A DNA stretch of 64,000 nt from Peristeroidobacter agariperforans (lineage in GTDB: Bacteria; Pseudomonadota; Gammaproteobacteria; Steroidobacterales; Steroidobacteraceae): assembly GCF_004138335.1 (NCBI RefSeq), contig NZ_RYFW01000001.1, positions 2,625,244 through 2,689,243 on the forward strand, in the 5' to 3' direction. Both the position numbers and the translations under genes were made by a program. Position 1 is the stretch's first letter. The number at the start of each line of letters is the position of its first letter. Shown in pieces: positions 1 to 9,623 of this stretch. Under the pieces are notes generated by a model, which saw only the letters and a list, made by a program, of their open reading frames with translations, searched no databases and was not told the origin of the DNA.

Positions 1-81
1 CATGCGAAGAACTGAGGTGCCGTGGCGGGCGGGAGCCTACCGTGTAAGGGCGGGTCGCCGCCACTGCAAGCGACCAACGGG

Positions 82-105
82 CGGCCCGTGCTGATCGGCG
101 GGCCG
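82..105 (-). terminator. GC-rich hairpin downstream of the HEAT-kinase gene
   Basis: A 7-bp perfect stem (82-88 paired with 99-105) encloses a 10-nt loop about 25 bases after the stop codon of the kinase gene. There is no T-run on the minus strand after the stem, so it is at best a weak or Rho-assisted terminator or a mRNA-stabilising hairpin. Confidence 0.3.
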
Positions 106-129
106 TCAAAAATCCGTCAGGGCAGGGGA

Positions 130-2571
130 TCAGGTCAGGGCTTTTTCCAGCGCCTCGCGCAGCTCGTCCATGCTCTGGTAGCGCTTGGCTTTGTCCACCG
201 ACATGGCCTTGCTGACCAGCTCGGACAGCGGGCGGGGCAGTTGCGTGTTGACCTCGATCGCCGACTTCGCCTTGCCCTGCACGTGCTGGTACATGACCGA
301 CATGTGGTCGCCGCGGCTGTAAGGCGGCACGCCCGTGACCATTTCATACAGGATCACGCCGACGCTGTAGATGTCGGCGCGCTCATCGACCTTCTTGCCG
401 AGGATCTGCTCGGGCGCCATGTACTTGGGCGAGCCGATCACGTAGCCGGTCTTGGTGAGCTGCGTATCGCCTTCCTTCTGCGCGGCGGCCACGCCAAAGT
501 CCACGATCTTGAGCAGCCCCTCGTTGTTGATCAGGATGTTCGCGGGCTTCAAGTCACGGTGCACGATGCCGGCCTGGTGCGCGATGGTCATGCCGGTGCA
601 GATATCGATGCCGTACTTGATGGCGCGCGGCAACGGCAGCGGCTTCTCGTTGACGATTTCGCTGCCGAGCGTGTGCGAGGGGAAATACTCCATCGAAATG
701 GCGTAGTTGCCGCGCATGTACAGGAAGTCATAGATGCGGATGACGTTCCGGTGCGTGATCTTGCGCGAGTAGCGCAGCTCGTGCACGAAACGTTTCATCA
801 TCTCCTCGTCCTGCGCCACGTTCGGGTTCAGGAACTTGAGGATCAGCCGCTCCTCGACCACCGTATCTTCCATCAACAGCACGGTGCCGAACGCGCCCTT
901 GCCGATCTTCTCGATGAACTTGTAGCGGCCTTCAACCACATCGCCCGGCTTGAGCGTGCCGATATCGAGCTTGGCGCTGGCCGCCGCCGATTCCTCGGCC
1001 TTCTTGATCACTTGATCGACGTCGCCGCGATCGATCAGCAGCGTGCGCGCCGGTTCTGCACCCATGGTCCGGCCCGGGCTCCGTGCCGGCTCGGAGCCGG
1101 TGCGGCTGGCCTTGATGGCGGCAGCGACGGCGGTGCTCGAGTAGCGCAGGTCGATGTCTTCGATCGCGCGGATCGCGGCGGACTCGATCGTCGGATCGTT
1201 CGCGCTCGAGCCTGCGGCTTGAATGTAGCTGCGCACGGCATCGGCGCGCTTGTCGTCGGCGAGACGGGCGAGGGCATTGATGGCCTCGACCTTGATTTCC
1301 TTTTCCGGCCGATCCAACAGCTGCACCAGCGGTTCGATCACGCGCGTGTCGCCCAGTTTGCCGAGCGCCCGCACGACGGTCGGCAGCGAGCGTGTGTTAT
1401 CTGTTTTCAGCAGATCCATCAGCGCGGGCATGGCCTTCTTGCTGCCGATTTCGGCGAGCGCATCGACGGCGCGCTCGCTGACCCACCAGTCTTTGTCCTT
1501 GGTGGCCTCGATCAGGAAGTTGATAGCACGCTCGTCCTTGGTCTGGTTCAGGATCTCGATGGCGGCGCGCCGCACGTCTTCATCTTCATCGCGGATCAGC
1601 TCGATCACGGCATCGACGACGCGCGGGCCGCCGATCTTGCCGAGCGCGTCGGCGGCGCGGGTTCGGACCCACCAGTCGTCATCCTTGATGACCTGCAACA
1701 GATGTTTGATGTCGTTGGCGGTGCCGAGATGGTTCAGCACTTCGACGCCGGCGCGGCGGGCGTACTCGTTCTCGTCCTTGAGCACCTCGATGAGATATTT
1801 CATCGTGTCCGGATCCTTGGCGCGCACCACCACGTCGATGGCGCGGTTGGCGACTTCCAGGTCCGGATCGCGCAGCAGCTGGCAGATCGGTCCGATGTTC
1901 AACGGGCCATCCATCTTCGACAGCGCGTTCAGCGCCGCTTGCCGAATCATCTTATTCGGGTCGCGCAGCTGAGTCTGAATGGCCTGCGACACCTCCGGCC
2001 GGTTGAAGCGGGCCAGGATGTTGATGATGTGGATGCGGGCGGTCGAGTCCTTGCCTTCGATGCGGCTGATCAGCTCGGGCAGGGCCGACTCATCGGCCAG
2101 CTCGGCGACGATCTTGAACAGCGCGGCCTTTTCGTTCGCCTCCTGGCTGTAAGCGTGCTGCAGCAGGTCGCGCACGGTGAAGCGGCCCTTCTGACTCGCG
2201 ATCACTTCGAGAATGGTCGGCTTGGGCATCTCGGCCCGGCCGAGCAGCTCGATCAGCAGGTTGGCGCTGTAGTTGCGGCTGGCGGCCAGCGCTTGGCCGA
2301 TGGCCTGGACGGTGCGCGGGCTGCCCTCGGCCATGCCTTCAGCCAGGATCGCAAAGCTCTTGTTGTCGATCAGCTGGGTCAGGATGTCGGTGTAGACCGC
2401 GGTTTCCTTGCGATCGGCGACGGCTAGCGTGTCCAGGATCTTGGGGATGGCGCCCGGACCGATCTTCGCGAGCTTTTGCAGCGCTTTTTGCGAATCCGGA
2501 TGCAGCGGGTCCCCGATCTGGCGGATCTCGGCGATCAGGCGCTCTGCTCTCAGATCGGAAAAAAAACTCAT
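130..2571 (-). CDS. HEAT-repeat protein fused to a Ser/Thr protein kinase
   Basis: 813 aa. Residues about 1-475 are alpha-helical HEAT/PBS-type repeats with recurring short motifs such as DDDWWVRTRAADALGKIG and DKDWWVSERAVDALAEIG. A linker follows at about 476-540, then a complete Hanks-type kinase domain at about 550-812. The glycine loop GKGAFG, the ATP lysine K579, HRDLKPAN (catalytic D673), DFG (D691) and the APE motif (719-721) are all intact, so it should be active. No membrane segment is seen, so it is predicted to be cytosolic. Known family role: HEAT arrays bind proteins and PknB-like kinases phosphorylate Ser/Thr. The substrate is unknown. Having the repeats N-terminal to the kinase, with no sensor membrane domain, is uncommon. 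It is divergent from apbC. Confidence 0.93.
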   Translation of the reverse strand: MSFFSDLRAERLIAEIRQIGDPLHPDSQKALQKLAKIGPGAIPKILDTLAVADRKETAVYTDILTQLIDNKSFAILAEGMAEGSPRTVQAIGQALAASRNYSANLLIELLGRAEMPKPTILEVIASQKGRFTVRDLLQHAYSQEANEKAALFKIVAELADESALPELISRIEGKDSTARIHIINILARFNRPEVSQAIQTQLRDPNKMIRQAALNALSKMDGPLNIGPICQLLRDPDLEVANRAIDVVVRAKDPDTMKYLIEVLKDENEYARRAGVEVLNHLGTANDIKHLLQVIKDDDWWVRTRAADALGKIGGPRVVDAVIELIRDEDEDVRRAAIEILNQTKDERAINFLIEATKDKDWWVSERAVDALAEIGSKKAMPALMDLLKTDNTRSLPTVVRALGKLGDTRVIEPLVQLLDRPEKEIKVEAINALARLADDKRADAVRSYIQAAGSSANDPTIESAAIRAIEDIDLRYSSTAVAAAIKASRTGSEPARSPGRTMGAEPARTLLIDRGDVDQVIKKAEESAAASAKLDIGTLKPGDVVEGRYKFIEKIGKGAFGTVLLMEDTVVEERLILKFLNPNVAQDEEMMKRFVHELRYSRKITHRNVIRIYDFLYMRGNYAISMEYFPSHTLGSEIVNEKPLPLPRAIKYGIDICTGMTIAHQAGIVHRDLKPANILINNEGLLKIVDFGVAAAQKEGDTQLTKTGYVIGSPKYMAPEQILGKKVDERADIYSVGVILYEMVTGVPPYSRGDHMSVMYQHVQGKAKSAIEVNTQLPRPLSELVSKAMSVDKAKRYQSMDELREALEKALT

Positions 2572-2780
2572 CTAGAAGTCCGGTATCCGTTTCTTAGTGG
2601 CGCAGCTGCCATGCGCACTGCATATTGCCGCGCATTATGCCACGGCTGACGAGCAGCAAGTTCAGGTCGGGCATTTCCTCTCTAGGTCGGTCCTGGCGCC
2701 ATCGGTCGAAAGCCGCACGCGGGGCCGAGTCTTCAGGCCAGATCCGCTACAATCCGCGACCCACTCAGCTGGGCTATTCG

Positions 2781-3884
2781 ATGAGCTCCGAAACTACTGT
2801 GCACGAATCCGAGCTGCGCCAGCTCCTGGGCGCCTACGTGGACCCCTATCTCGGTCTGACGCTGGAGCGCGCCGGTTCCCTCAAGACCGTCCAAGTCGGC
2901 AACGGCGACGCCGCGGTGAGCGTCGAGCTGGGCTTTCCGGCCGGCCGCTATGGTACAGAGTTGGCCGCCGAACTGGAGCGTCGGGCGCGCTCGCTGGGCT
3001 GGCTGAAACAGCTGAAGGTCGATGTCAGCTGGCGCGTTGCTTCGCACTCGGTGCAGAAGAATCTGAAGCCCATCCAGGGGATCCGGAACATCATCGCGGT
3101 TGCCTCCGGCAAGGGCGGCGTGGGCAAGTCCACGACCGCAGTGAACCTGGCGCTGGCCCTGGCGCACGACGGCGCGGCAGTCGGCCTGCTCGATGCCGAC
3201 ATTTACGGCCCGAGTCAGCCGCAAATGATGGGCCTCAGCCGCGAAAAGCCCACCAGCCCGGATGAGAAAACGATGCTTGCGCCGGAGGCCTATGGCCTGA
3301 AGGTGATGTCCATCGGCTTTCTGGTGGACGTGGAGCAGCCCATGGTCTGGCGCGGGCCGATGGCCACGCAGGCGCTGCTGCAGTTGCTCGAGGCGACGCG
3401 CTGGGGCGATCTCGACTATCTCATCGTCGACATGCCGCCGGGCACGGGAGACACGCAGCTCACGCTCGCTCAGCGCGCACCGGTCAGCGGCGCCGTGATC
3501 GTGACCACTCCGCAGGACATCGCGCTGCTGGATGCCCGCAAGGGCCTGCGAATGTTTCAGAAGGTCGAAGTGCCGGTGCTCGGCGTGGTCGAGAACATGA
3601 GCACGCACGTGTGCTCGAACTGCGGCTTCGAGGAACATATCTTCGGCGCGGGCGGCGGTAAGCGGATGGCGGAACAGTACGGCGTCGAATTGCTGGGAGA
3701 GTTGCCGCTGGATATTCGAATTCGAGAGCAAGCGGACGGCGGTCGGCCGACCGTGGTTGCCGAACCGGACAGCAATCTCGGCCGTGCCTACATCGATCTC
3801 GCGCGCCGCACGGCGGCCCGCCTGGTGGTCACGGGTTTGCAGCCCGCCGCGGCGTTCCCAAATATCTCTGTCGAAGACACCTGA
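2781..3884 (+). CDS. apbC: Iron-sulfur cluster carrier protein ApbC/Mrp
   Basis: 367 aa from the ATG at 2781; an upstream in-frame ATG at 2625 would add 52 non-conserved residues. An N-terminal MIP18/DUF59-like region (about 1-90) precedes a ParA/MinD-type P-loop ATPase with the deviant Walker [11 protein letters not shown], Walker B-like [12 protein letters not shown], and the conserved CSNC pair near the C-terminal third. In this family the CxxC pair binds a transferable [4Fe-4S] cluster at the dimer interface and ATP hydrolysis drives cluster handling in the cytosol. It lies 50 bp upstream of dcd on the same strand, an arrangement common in Gammaproteobacteria. Confidence 0.96.
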   Translation: MSSETTVHESELRQLLGAYVDPYLGLTLERAGSLKTVQVGNGDAAVSVELGFPAGRYGTELAAELERRARSLGWLKQLKVDVSWRVASHSVQKNLKPIQGIRNIIAVASGKGGVGKSTTAVNLALALAHDGAAVGLLDADIYGPSQPQMMGLSREKPTSPDEKTMLAPEAYGLKVMSIGFLVDVEQPMVWRGPMATQALLQLLEATRWGDLDYLIVDMPPGTGDTQLTLAQRAPVSGAVIVTTPQDIALLDARKGLRMFQKVEVPVLGVVENMSTHVCSNCGFEEHIFGAGGGKRMAEQYGVELLGELPLDIRIREQADGGRPTVVAEPDSNLGRAYIDLARRTAARLVVTGLQPAAAFPNISVEDT

Positions 3885-3896
3885 ACGGTCGTCGTC

Positions 3897-3924
3897 AGTC
3901 ACCAGTCGTTAGTCATCAATCACT
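3897..3924. repeat. Degenerate heptamer repeat between apbC and dcd
   Basis: Four consecutive 7-bp units of the form AGTCNNY/AATCNNY (AGTCACC, AGTCGTT, AGTCATC, AATCACT) fill most of the 50-bp gap. The unit length equals that of the array before mutL, although the sequence differs. I see no gene or clear regulatory site here. Confidence 0.5.
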
Positions 3925-3934
3925 TCGGGAAATC

Positions 3935-4498
3935 ATGAGCATCAAGTCTGATCGCTGGATTCGTCGCATGGCTGCGCAAGGCATGATCGAACCCTTCGAG
4001 CCGGGACAGGTCCGCACGGCCAACAATGGCAAGATCATTTCGTACGGCACCTCGAGCTATGGCTACGACGTGCGTTGCGCGAACGAATTCAAGATCTTCA
4101 CCAACATCAATTCGACCATCGTCGACCCGAAGGACTTCGATTCGAAGAGCTTCGTCGATGTGACTTCGGATGTCTGCATCATCCCGCCGAATTCCTTCGC
4201 GCTCGCCCGCACCGTCGAATACTTCCGCATTCCGCGCAACGTGCTGACGATCTGCCTCGGCAAGTCCACTTACGCCCGCTGCGGCATCATCGTGAACGTC
4301 ACCCCGCTCGAGCCGGAGTGGGAAGGCCACGTTACCCTCGAGTTCTCCAACACCACTACGCTGCCCGCGAAAATCTACGCCAACGAAGGCGTCGCGCAGA
4401 TGCTGTTCCTGGAGTCCGATGAAGTTTGCGAGACCTCATACAAGGACCGCGGCGGCAAATATCAGGGCCAGAAGGGCGTGACGCTGCCTCGCGCCTGA
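3935..4498 (+). CDS. dcd: dCTP deaminase
   Basis: 187 aa, the usual length. Converts dCTP to dUTP and ammonia, feeding dUTPase and thymidylate synthesis in the cytosol. The family core is visible: the [10 protein letters not shown] segment, [10 protein letters not shown], and the catalytic-glutamate region [17 protein letters not shown], followed by a C-terminal tail (KYQGQKG) of the type that closes over the nucleotide. The ATG at 3935 is the first plausible start. It probably shares a transcript with apbC. Confidence 0.96.
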   Translation: MSIKSDRWIRRMAAQGMIEPFEPGQVRTANNGKIISYGTSSYGYDVRCANEFKIFTNINSTIVDPKDFDSKSFVDVTSDVCIIPPNSFALARTVEYFRIPRNVLTICLGKSTYARCGIIVNVTPLEPEWEGHVTLEFSNTTTLPAKIYANEGVAQMLFLESDEVCETSYKDRGGKYQGQKGVTLPRA

Positions 4499-4522
4499 CG
4501 TGCCTGTGGACCTGCGTGGCTC

Positions 4523-5392
4523 TCAGCGCGCAGGTCTGCCTCTTTCGCCGCGGAAGCTCGGGTCGAGGCTCGCGTCCGCAATTTCGGAAGGCACATCCGA
4601 GTGGGCGAGTGTTTGCACCACTCGACGCCGACCGACCATCGCGCCGGCAATGGCCGCGATCAGCGAGATGAGCATCGCGCCGAAGGTAATCCACGCAGCC
4701 TTGGTTGCTTCATCCTGAGCGCGTTCCGCCATGGCTGGCAGTTGGGCGCGGGCGCGCTCCATCATCTGGGCCGTGCCTTGACGTACTGCTGCCGCTGCGG
4801 CCTGCGGATCATTCGCCGCCGCCTCGACCTGGCGCGATACGTCGGCGAGCTGCGAACGAACTTCCTGCTCCGACATGCCGGTTGCGCCTGCAATGGTCTG
4901 AGCCGTGCGCGGGTCATCGAGACGCTGACGGATTCGCTGCACATCGCCCGCAGACAAATCCTCTATTCCTGCCATGCTCGCCCCGATCGTCTGGCCGATG
5001 CCGCCGAACAGCCCGGATATGCCATTGGCTACCAGCTGTACGCCGCTGCTCGCCAGCCACAATACGACCAGAAAGCTCAGTACCCACACCAAGGCGCCTT
5101 CGAACGCGCCCGCGGCCCTGTCGAACACCATGCCCAGCCGCGTCGCCGCCATTCCACCTACAAACAGCGCGATCAAAAGAGACAAACCGCTCCAGATCGC
5201 GGCGCCGGTGCCGAATGTGTCGGCCTCGGTTTGCCCGGGGTCGACGGCGGAAATGCCGATTGCGAGTCCGAGTGTAGTTAGAAACAGCAATGTGCCCATG
5301 ACGGTGAGCACACCAGCCCAGATTCCACCCCAGGAAATCTTGAAGCCTGAGACGGGGACGACATCGAGGTGCTCGTGAACGACGGTGGCCAT
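4523..5392 (-). CDS. Four-helix membrane protein of unknown function
   Basis: 289 aa from the ATG at 5392, which has GGAGA five bases upstream; an in-frame start at 5455 is less likely. Hydrophobic helices lie at about 24-48, 62-83, 98-118 and 232-254. Between helices 3 and 4 is a long Ala/Gln/Arg-rich helical stretch (about 145-230), probably an extracytoplasmic or cytoplasmic coiled region. The C-terminal 35 residues are polar and Arg-rich. I do not recognise a characterised family. It stands alone, convergent with dcd (24-bp gap). Confidence 0.8.
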   Translation of the reverse strand: MATVVHEHLDVVPVSGFKISWGGIWAGVLTVMGTLLFLTTLGLAIGISAVDPGQTEADTFGTGAAIWSGLSLLIALFVGGMAATRLGMVFDRAAGAFEGALVWVLSFLVVLWLASSGVQLVANGISGLFGGIGQTIGASMAGIEDLSAGDVQRIRQRLDDPRTAQTIAGATGMSEQEVRSQLADVSRQVEAAANDPQAAAAAVRQGTAQMMERARAQLPAMAERAQDEATKAAWITFGAMLISLIAAIAGAMVGRRRVVQTLAHSDVPSEIADASLDPSFRGERGRPAR

Positions 5393-5496
5393 GGCATATC
5401 TCCAGACGATCTGCCTGTCCAATGGGCCGTAAACAAACAAGTTCCGGCGCACCACACCTGATGGGTACGTAGTCGAAACTCGTGCCCGGCGCAGCC

Positions 5497-6216
5497 CTAT
5501 TGCACCGACTGCAGCACCATCACCGTCTCGACCTTGCCTTTGCGGATCTGCTCCGCGCGGGCGGCGAGATATTCCATTTTGGGCACGAGCCAGAAGCGGG
5601 ACTGGCGGTTCGAGCCTTCGCGGGTGCTTTCGTAGACGACGGCGTCGAGCTTGCCGAGGGCGGTGTCGATCGACGTTGTTTCTTTCTTTACGTAGCTGTA
5701 GCGCTTGATGCGGTTGTCGTCGATCAGCGGAATGAGGCCGGGCTCCTGGCCGCGCAGCAGCGATGTCACAACGTGGATTTGAATGGACAACCGATCCTGC
5801 AGGCCGGGCTCCAGCGGCAGCTCGATCTTCTCGCCTTCGATCTCGCCGGTCGCGACTTTGCGGTCCCAGTCGAACTTGAGGTGGCCGTCCCTATCGGTGC
5901 TCGACTTGCCATCCTCCAACGACCATTCGAGCGGGCGCACGCCGTCCGGGCCGATTTCCAGCACGCTGCGTTCGACGGCGGCGCTGCTGATCACAAAGCG
6001 CGCGAGCATCGAAGGGGCGGCCGTTGTTTCATACGTGTAACGGCCAGTCGCATCGTCCCGGGTCAGCTTGAACGTCAGCTGTCCGGCGCGCATGCCGCGA
6101 TAAGTGACTTCGTAGGTGGCGGTGACGGGTTTGGGAAGAATGGCGTCGGACCTCGCCGCAGTGGCGAACAGCAGTGTCGCGAATAGAAACGTCGTCAACC
6201 GAGCCAGTCGCCGCAT
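5497..6216 (-). CDS. DUF3108 periplasmic protein
   Basis: 239 aa with a cleavable signal peptide (positively charged MRRLARL, then a hydrophobic stretch ending near ATAARSDA). The mature part begins with the YEVTYRGMRAGQL segment and continues as beta-rich sequence, characteristic of DUF3108 proteins exported to the periplasm. Function is unknown. It follows purM-purN with an 11-bp gap on the same strand, the same gene order as in Pseudomonas, so it is probably read from the purine operon message. Confidence 0.88.
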   Translation of the reverse strand: MRRLARLTTFLFATLLFATAARSDAILPKPVTATYEVTYRGMRAGQLTFKLTRDDATGRYTYETTAAPSMLARFVISSAAVERSVLEIGPDGVRPLEWSLEDGKSSTDRDGHLKFDWDRKVATGEIEGEKIELPLEPGLQDRLSIQIHVVTSLLRGQEPGLIPLIDDNRIKRYSYVKKETTSIDTALGKLDAVVYESTREGSNRQSRFWLVPKMEYLAARAEQIRKGKVETVMVLQSVQ

Positions 6217-6227
6217 TCGGTACCTCG

Positions 6228-6905
6228 TCAGTCGCTCGCGGTCTGGATCACCGGAGCGTCGAGCGGTCGGCCATCGAGCCAGACCCGCTGCTCGCGCAAC
6301 TGCAGTCGGCGGCGGGCAAACCAGTCGATGGCCTGCGAATAGATCCTGTGTTCCTGCTGCTGAACTCGCGCTGAAAGGCTGCTTTCACTGTCGCCAGGCA
6401 GGACTTTAACCTGCGACTGAATAACGAGCGGCCCCCCGTCAAGTTCCTCCGTGACAAAGTGCACGCTGCAGCCGTGCAGGATGTCGCCGGCCTCGAGCGC
6501 ACGTCGATGGGTGTGCAGGCCGCGATACAGAGGCAGCAGCGACGGATGAATATTGAGGGTGCGATCGGCGAAGGCGGCAATGAATCCGGGGCTCAAGATG
6601 CGCATGAAGCCCGCCAGCACGACCAGTTCGGGCTCGAAGCTTTGCACCAGCGCGGCAAGCGCCTGGTCATAACTCGCGCGATCCGCAAACTCCTTCGCCG
6701 ACAGCGAACGAGTGGGAATATTCATTGCGGCGGCGATCGCGAGGCCGGCAGCGTCAGCCTTGTCGCTGATGACAGCGCGAACTTCGACGGGCAGCTCGCC
6801 ATTCGCCGCCCGCTCCGCGATCGCGCGCATGTTACTGCCGCGACCCGAGATCAGAATGACGATGGGTAATTTCTTGAGCGGCTCGCCGCCGGCAACGAAT
6901 GTCAT
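6228..6905 (-). CDS. purN: Phosphoribosylglycinamide formyltransferase (GAR transformylase)
   Basis: 225 aa. Transfers a formyl group from 10-formyl-tetrahydrofolate to GAR, the third step of de novo purine synthesis. Seen in the sequence: an N-terminal SGRGSNM nucleotide-binding turn, the LAGFMRILSP segment with the catalytic Asn region, the catalytic His in HPSLLP, and the GCSVHFVTEELDGG segment carrying the catalytic Asp. It starts 9 bp after purM stops and is co-transcribed with it. Confidence 0.96.
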   Translation of the reverse strand: MTFVAGGEPLKKLPIVILISGRGSNMRAIAERAANGELPVEVRAVISDKADAAGLAIAAAMNIPTRSLSAKEFADRASYDQALAALVQSFEPELVVLAGFMRILSPGFIAAFADRTLNIHPSLLPLYRGLHTHRRALEAGDILHGCSVHFVTEELDGGPLVIQSQVKVLPGDSESSLSARVQQQEHRIYSQAIDWFARRRLQLREQRVWLDGRPLDAPVIQTASD

Positions 6906-6914
6906 TCCCTGGCG

Positions 6915-7949
6915 TCAGCTGCGAATGACGACACCGGCGTCGCCACGGCGCACTTCGCCGATGATGGCCGGCTTCTCACCGTGTTCGGTAAGCGAGCGCA
7001 TCGCCTTGTCGGCGTGCTCGGCGGCCACGCACACCGTCATGCCGATGCCGCAGTTGAAGGTGCGATACATCTCGGCGGCCGGAATGCTGCCTGCCTTTTG
7101 CAACCAGTCGAACACCGCGGGCTGTTGCCATGTTTGCGCGCTGAGCATCACTTCCAACCCGTTCGGAATGACGCGAGGAATGTTTTCAGTGAGACCGCCG
7201 CCGGTGATGTGAGCAAAGCTGCGCACCGGCACGATCTTCGCCAGCTCGAGCAGCGGCTTCACATAGATACGCGTCGGCGCGAGCAGCGCGTCGTACAGCA
7301 GGCCGCCGTCGATCTTGGTCGTCGGCGTGGCCTTGCTGGTCTTGATCAGCTTGCGGATCAGCGAATAGCCGTTCGAGTGCGGGCCGGAGGAGGGCAGGCC
7401 GATGATCACATCGCCGGGGCGCGTATTGCGGCCATCGATGATGGCGTCCTTCTCGACGATGCCCACGCAGAAGCCCGCCAGGTCGTAGTCGCCATCCGCG
7501 TACATGCCGGGCATTTCTGCCGTCTCGCCGCCGATCAGCGCCGCGCCTGCCTGAATGCAGCCCTCGACGATGCCCTTGATCACGGTCTCCGCGACTTCGA
7601 CGCTCAGCTTGCCGGTGGCGTAGTAGTCGAGGAAGAACAGCGGCTCGGCGCCTTGTACGACAACGTCGTTGGCGCACATCGCGACCAGATCGATGCCGAT
7701 GGTGGCGTGACGGCCGGTCTCGATAGCCAGGCGCAGCTTGGTGCCGACGCCGTCCGTGCCCGACACCAGTACCGGCTTCTTGTAGCGGTCCAGCGGGATC
7801 TCGAACAGCGCGCCGAAACCGCCCAGGCCGCCCAGCACCTCGGGCCGCATCGAGCGTTTGACCGCGGGCTTGATGCGCTCGACGAGTTCATCGCCGGCTT
7901 CGATATCGACGCCAGCGTCTTTGTAGGTGATCGGCTCGGGAGGTTGCAT
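6915..7949 (-). CDS. purM: Phosphoribosylformylglycinamidine cyclo-ligase (AIR synthetase)
   Basis: 344 aa from the ATG at 7949; a TTG two codons upstream is a less likely start. Catalyses ATP-dependent closure of FGAM to AIR in purine synthesis. The family core is visible: [12 protein letters not shown] at the N-terminus, [28 protein letters not shown], and the glycine-rich [12 protein letters not shown] loop. First gene of a purM-purN-DUF3108 operon, divergent from the DUF2066 gene. Confidence 0.96.
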   Translation of the reverse strand: MQPPEPITYKDAGVDIEAGDELVERIKPAVKRSMRPEVLGGLGGFGALFEIPLDRYKKPVLVSGTDGVGTKLRLAIETGRHATIGIDLVAMCANDVVVQGAEPLFFLDYYATGKLSVEVAETVIKGIVEGCIQAGAALIGGETAEMPGMYADGDYDLAGFCVGIVEKDAIIDGRNTRPGDVIIGLPSSGPHSNGYSLIRKLIKTSKATPTTKIDGGLLYDALLAPTRIYVKPLLELAKIVPVRSFAHITGGGLTENIPRVIPNGLEVMLSAQTWQQPAVFDWLQKAGSIPAAEMYRTFNCGIGMTVCVAAEHADKAMRSLTEHGEKPAIIGEVRRGDAGVVIRS

Positions 7950-8064
7950 GGCCAAAATTGGTCGATGGGGGGTGTGTTATTTTACACGTCGTTGCTCGAT
8001 GAGGGGACCTGCCCCTGATTTGATTTATTGGGCAATGAGTTTTTAAAGGGATGGGCTCTGACTG

Positions 8065-9030
8065 ATGAGTAGGACAAAGGCGTTGATCCGCGGGTTGTCG
8101 TTGTGCATGGCGTGGGCGCTGGTGGCGGGCGCGATGCCCGTGGGCGCCGTGACGCTCGGGAACCTGTACGAAACCGACCAGCCCGTGCTGAACAACGCGC
8201 GTGACGCCGCTTTCGTCGATGCGCTGAAGACAGTGGTGGTGCGTGTCAGCGGTCAGCGCGACGCTCCGGCCCGCCTGGGCGGGGCGCTGAACGATCCCCG
8301 TAAATATGTTCAACGCTTCGGCTTCACCGTCGACAATGTTCTGCAGGTGGGCTTCGACAGCGTCTCGGTGGACCGGCTGCTGCAGGAGTCGGGCCTGCCG
8401 ATCTGGGGGCGCGAGCGTCCCGCGACGCTGGTGCTGTTGAATGTGATCGACCCCAGCGGTTACAGCTACTGGATCAGCGGCGACCAGCCAAATGCGCAAA
8501 AGGACATCCTGGAAAAGGTTGCCCGCGAGCGCGGCTTGCCATTGAAGTGGCCGGCCGTCGCGCCGCAGGGCATAGATGAGGCGTCCGCCCTTCAGGAAGC
8601 TGAGCGCTATGGCGCGAACGCGGCGTTGCTCGGTCGTGCGCAGGGCGGTGCGGTGCGCTGGACGCTGGTGTCGAGCGAAGGTTCGTCACAGGCCAGCGGC
8701 GGCATGGACGAGGGCGTTCATCTGGCGGCCGACACCTTCGCGCGCGTATTTGCCGCGTCGGCTTCTTCGCTGGGCAATGTGGTCGTCGAAGTGTCCGGCA
8801 TCGGCGATCTCGACGCCTACGCGAGCACGCTGAATTATCTGGAAGGCATGACGTTGGTGCGTGCCGTGGCGTTGGAGCAGGTGTCCGGCGACACCATGCG
8901 CTTCAAGCTGGCCGTGCGCGGCGACGCGGCGACGCTGCGTCGTGCGATTGCACTCGACAGCCGGTTGGTATCGCAAGACGATGGCGCCGCGCCGATGGGC
9001 GAGCGGCTGTCGTTCCGGTACCGCCCCTGA
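8065..9030 (+). CDS. DUF2066 domain exported protein
   Basis: 321 aa. An N-terminal hydrophobic signal segment (about 8-28, ending near GAVTL) suggests export. The mature part starts with a repeated-looking region (ARDAAFVDALKTVVVRVSG) typical of DUF2066. Function is not known for the family. Its position between purM and hda is conserved in many Gammaproteobacteria, and it is probably the first gene of a three-gene operon with the phosphatidyltransferase and hda. Confidence 0.85.
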   Translation: MSRTKALIRGLSLCMAWALVAGAMPVGAVTLGNLYETDQPVLNNARDAAFVDALKTVVVRVSGQRDAPARLGGALNDPRKYVQRFGFTVDNVLQVGFDSVSVDRLLQESGLPIWGRERPATLVLLNVIDPSGYSYWISGDQPNAQKDILEKVARERGLPLKWPAVAPQGIDEASALQEAERYGANAALLGRAQGGAVRWTLVSSEGSSQASGGMDEGVHLAADTFARVFAASASSLGNVVVEVSGIGDLDAYASTLNYLEGMTLVRAVALEQVSGDTMRFKLAVRGDAATLRRAIALDSRLVSQDDGAAPMGERLSFRYRP

Positions 9031-9059
9031 GCCACTCCTAAAAATAACAGGCGGCGGCC

Positions 9060-9623
9060 ATGCGGCACATTCCAAATGCCCTGTGCATTTTGCGCATGCT
9101 GCTGGTCGTGCCCATCGCCTGGTTGCTGAACGCCGGCGAATACAAGCTCACGCTCTGGGTGTTCGCGTTTGCCGGCTTCACCGACGGGCTCGACGGCTTT
9201 CTCGCCAAGCGCTGTGGCTGGATGTCGGAGCTGGGCAAGGTGCTCGATCCGCTCGCCGACAAGATCCTGCTGGTGAGCGTGTTCATCATCCTTGCGGTGC
9301 TCGACATCGTGCCGGTGTGGCTTGCGGCGACCGCGGTGTTGCGCGATGTCACCATCACTGCGGGCGCGATTGGTTACAACGCGCTGTATGGTTATCCGCA
9401 CGGCAATCCGACCGTCATCAGCAAGATCAACACGCTGTGCCAGATCGCCTATCTGCTGCTGGCCGTGGCGGCGAGAGCGGGCGAATGGTGCCCCGAGGTG
9501 GCGTTGACGATTCTGGGCGCGCTGGTGTTTGTGACGACCGTGGTGAGCGGCATCGATTACGTCGTCGTGTGGTCGCGCAAGGCGGTCGATGCGAGCCGCC
9601 AGCAACGCGGGCTCACGGGATGA
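9060..9623 (+). CDS. CDP-alcohol phosphatidyltransferase, PgsA-like
   Basis: 187 aa integral membrane enzyme. The CDP-alcohol transferase signature DGLDGFLAKR followed by GKVLDPLADK supplies the four catalytic/metal-binding Asp residues. Four or more hydrophobic helices surround it. Length and the LRD segment after the active site resemble phosphatidylglycerophosphate synthase (CDP-diacylglycerol plus glycerol-3-phosphate), but the acceptor cannot be fixed from sequence alone. It overlaps hda by four bases (ATGA), implying translational coupling. Confidence 0.88.
   Translation: MRHIPNALCILRMLLVVPIAWLLNAGEYKLTLWVFAFAGFTDGLDGFLAKRCGWMSELGKVLDPLADKILLVSVFIILAVLDIVPVWLAATAVLRDVTITAGAIGYNALYGYPHGNPTVISKINTLCQIAYLLLAVAARAGEWCPEVALTILGALVFVTTVVSGIDYVVVWSRKAVDASRQQRGLTG

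Noticed and set aside
1-3. ATG on the minus strand at the window edge
   Set aside because: Only three bases of a possible gene are visible, so it cannot be supported.
22-2427. 801-codon plus-strand open frame opposite the HEAT-kinase gene
   Set aside because: Antisense shadow of a well-supported gene in GC-rich DNA. Its translation is His/Asp/Leu-rich without domain motifs.
7950-8064. Purine-repressor or riboswitch site between purM and the DUF2066 gene
   Set aside because: A small AGGGG/CCCCT hairpin and a TAAAAT-like box are visible, but no PurR-type palindrome or conserved aptamer.
8861-9619. N-terminal extension of Hda to a 492-aa protein
   Set aside because: The added sequence is an out-of-frame reading of the DUF2066 and phosphatidyltransferase genes; the ATG at 9620 gives normal Hda length.
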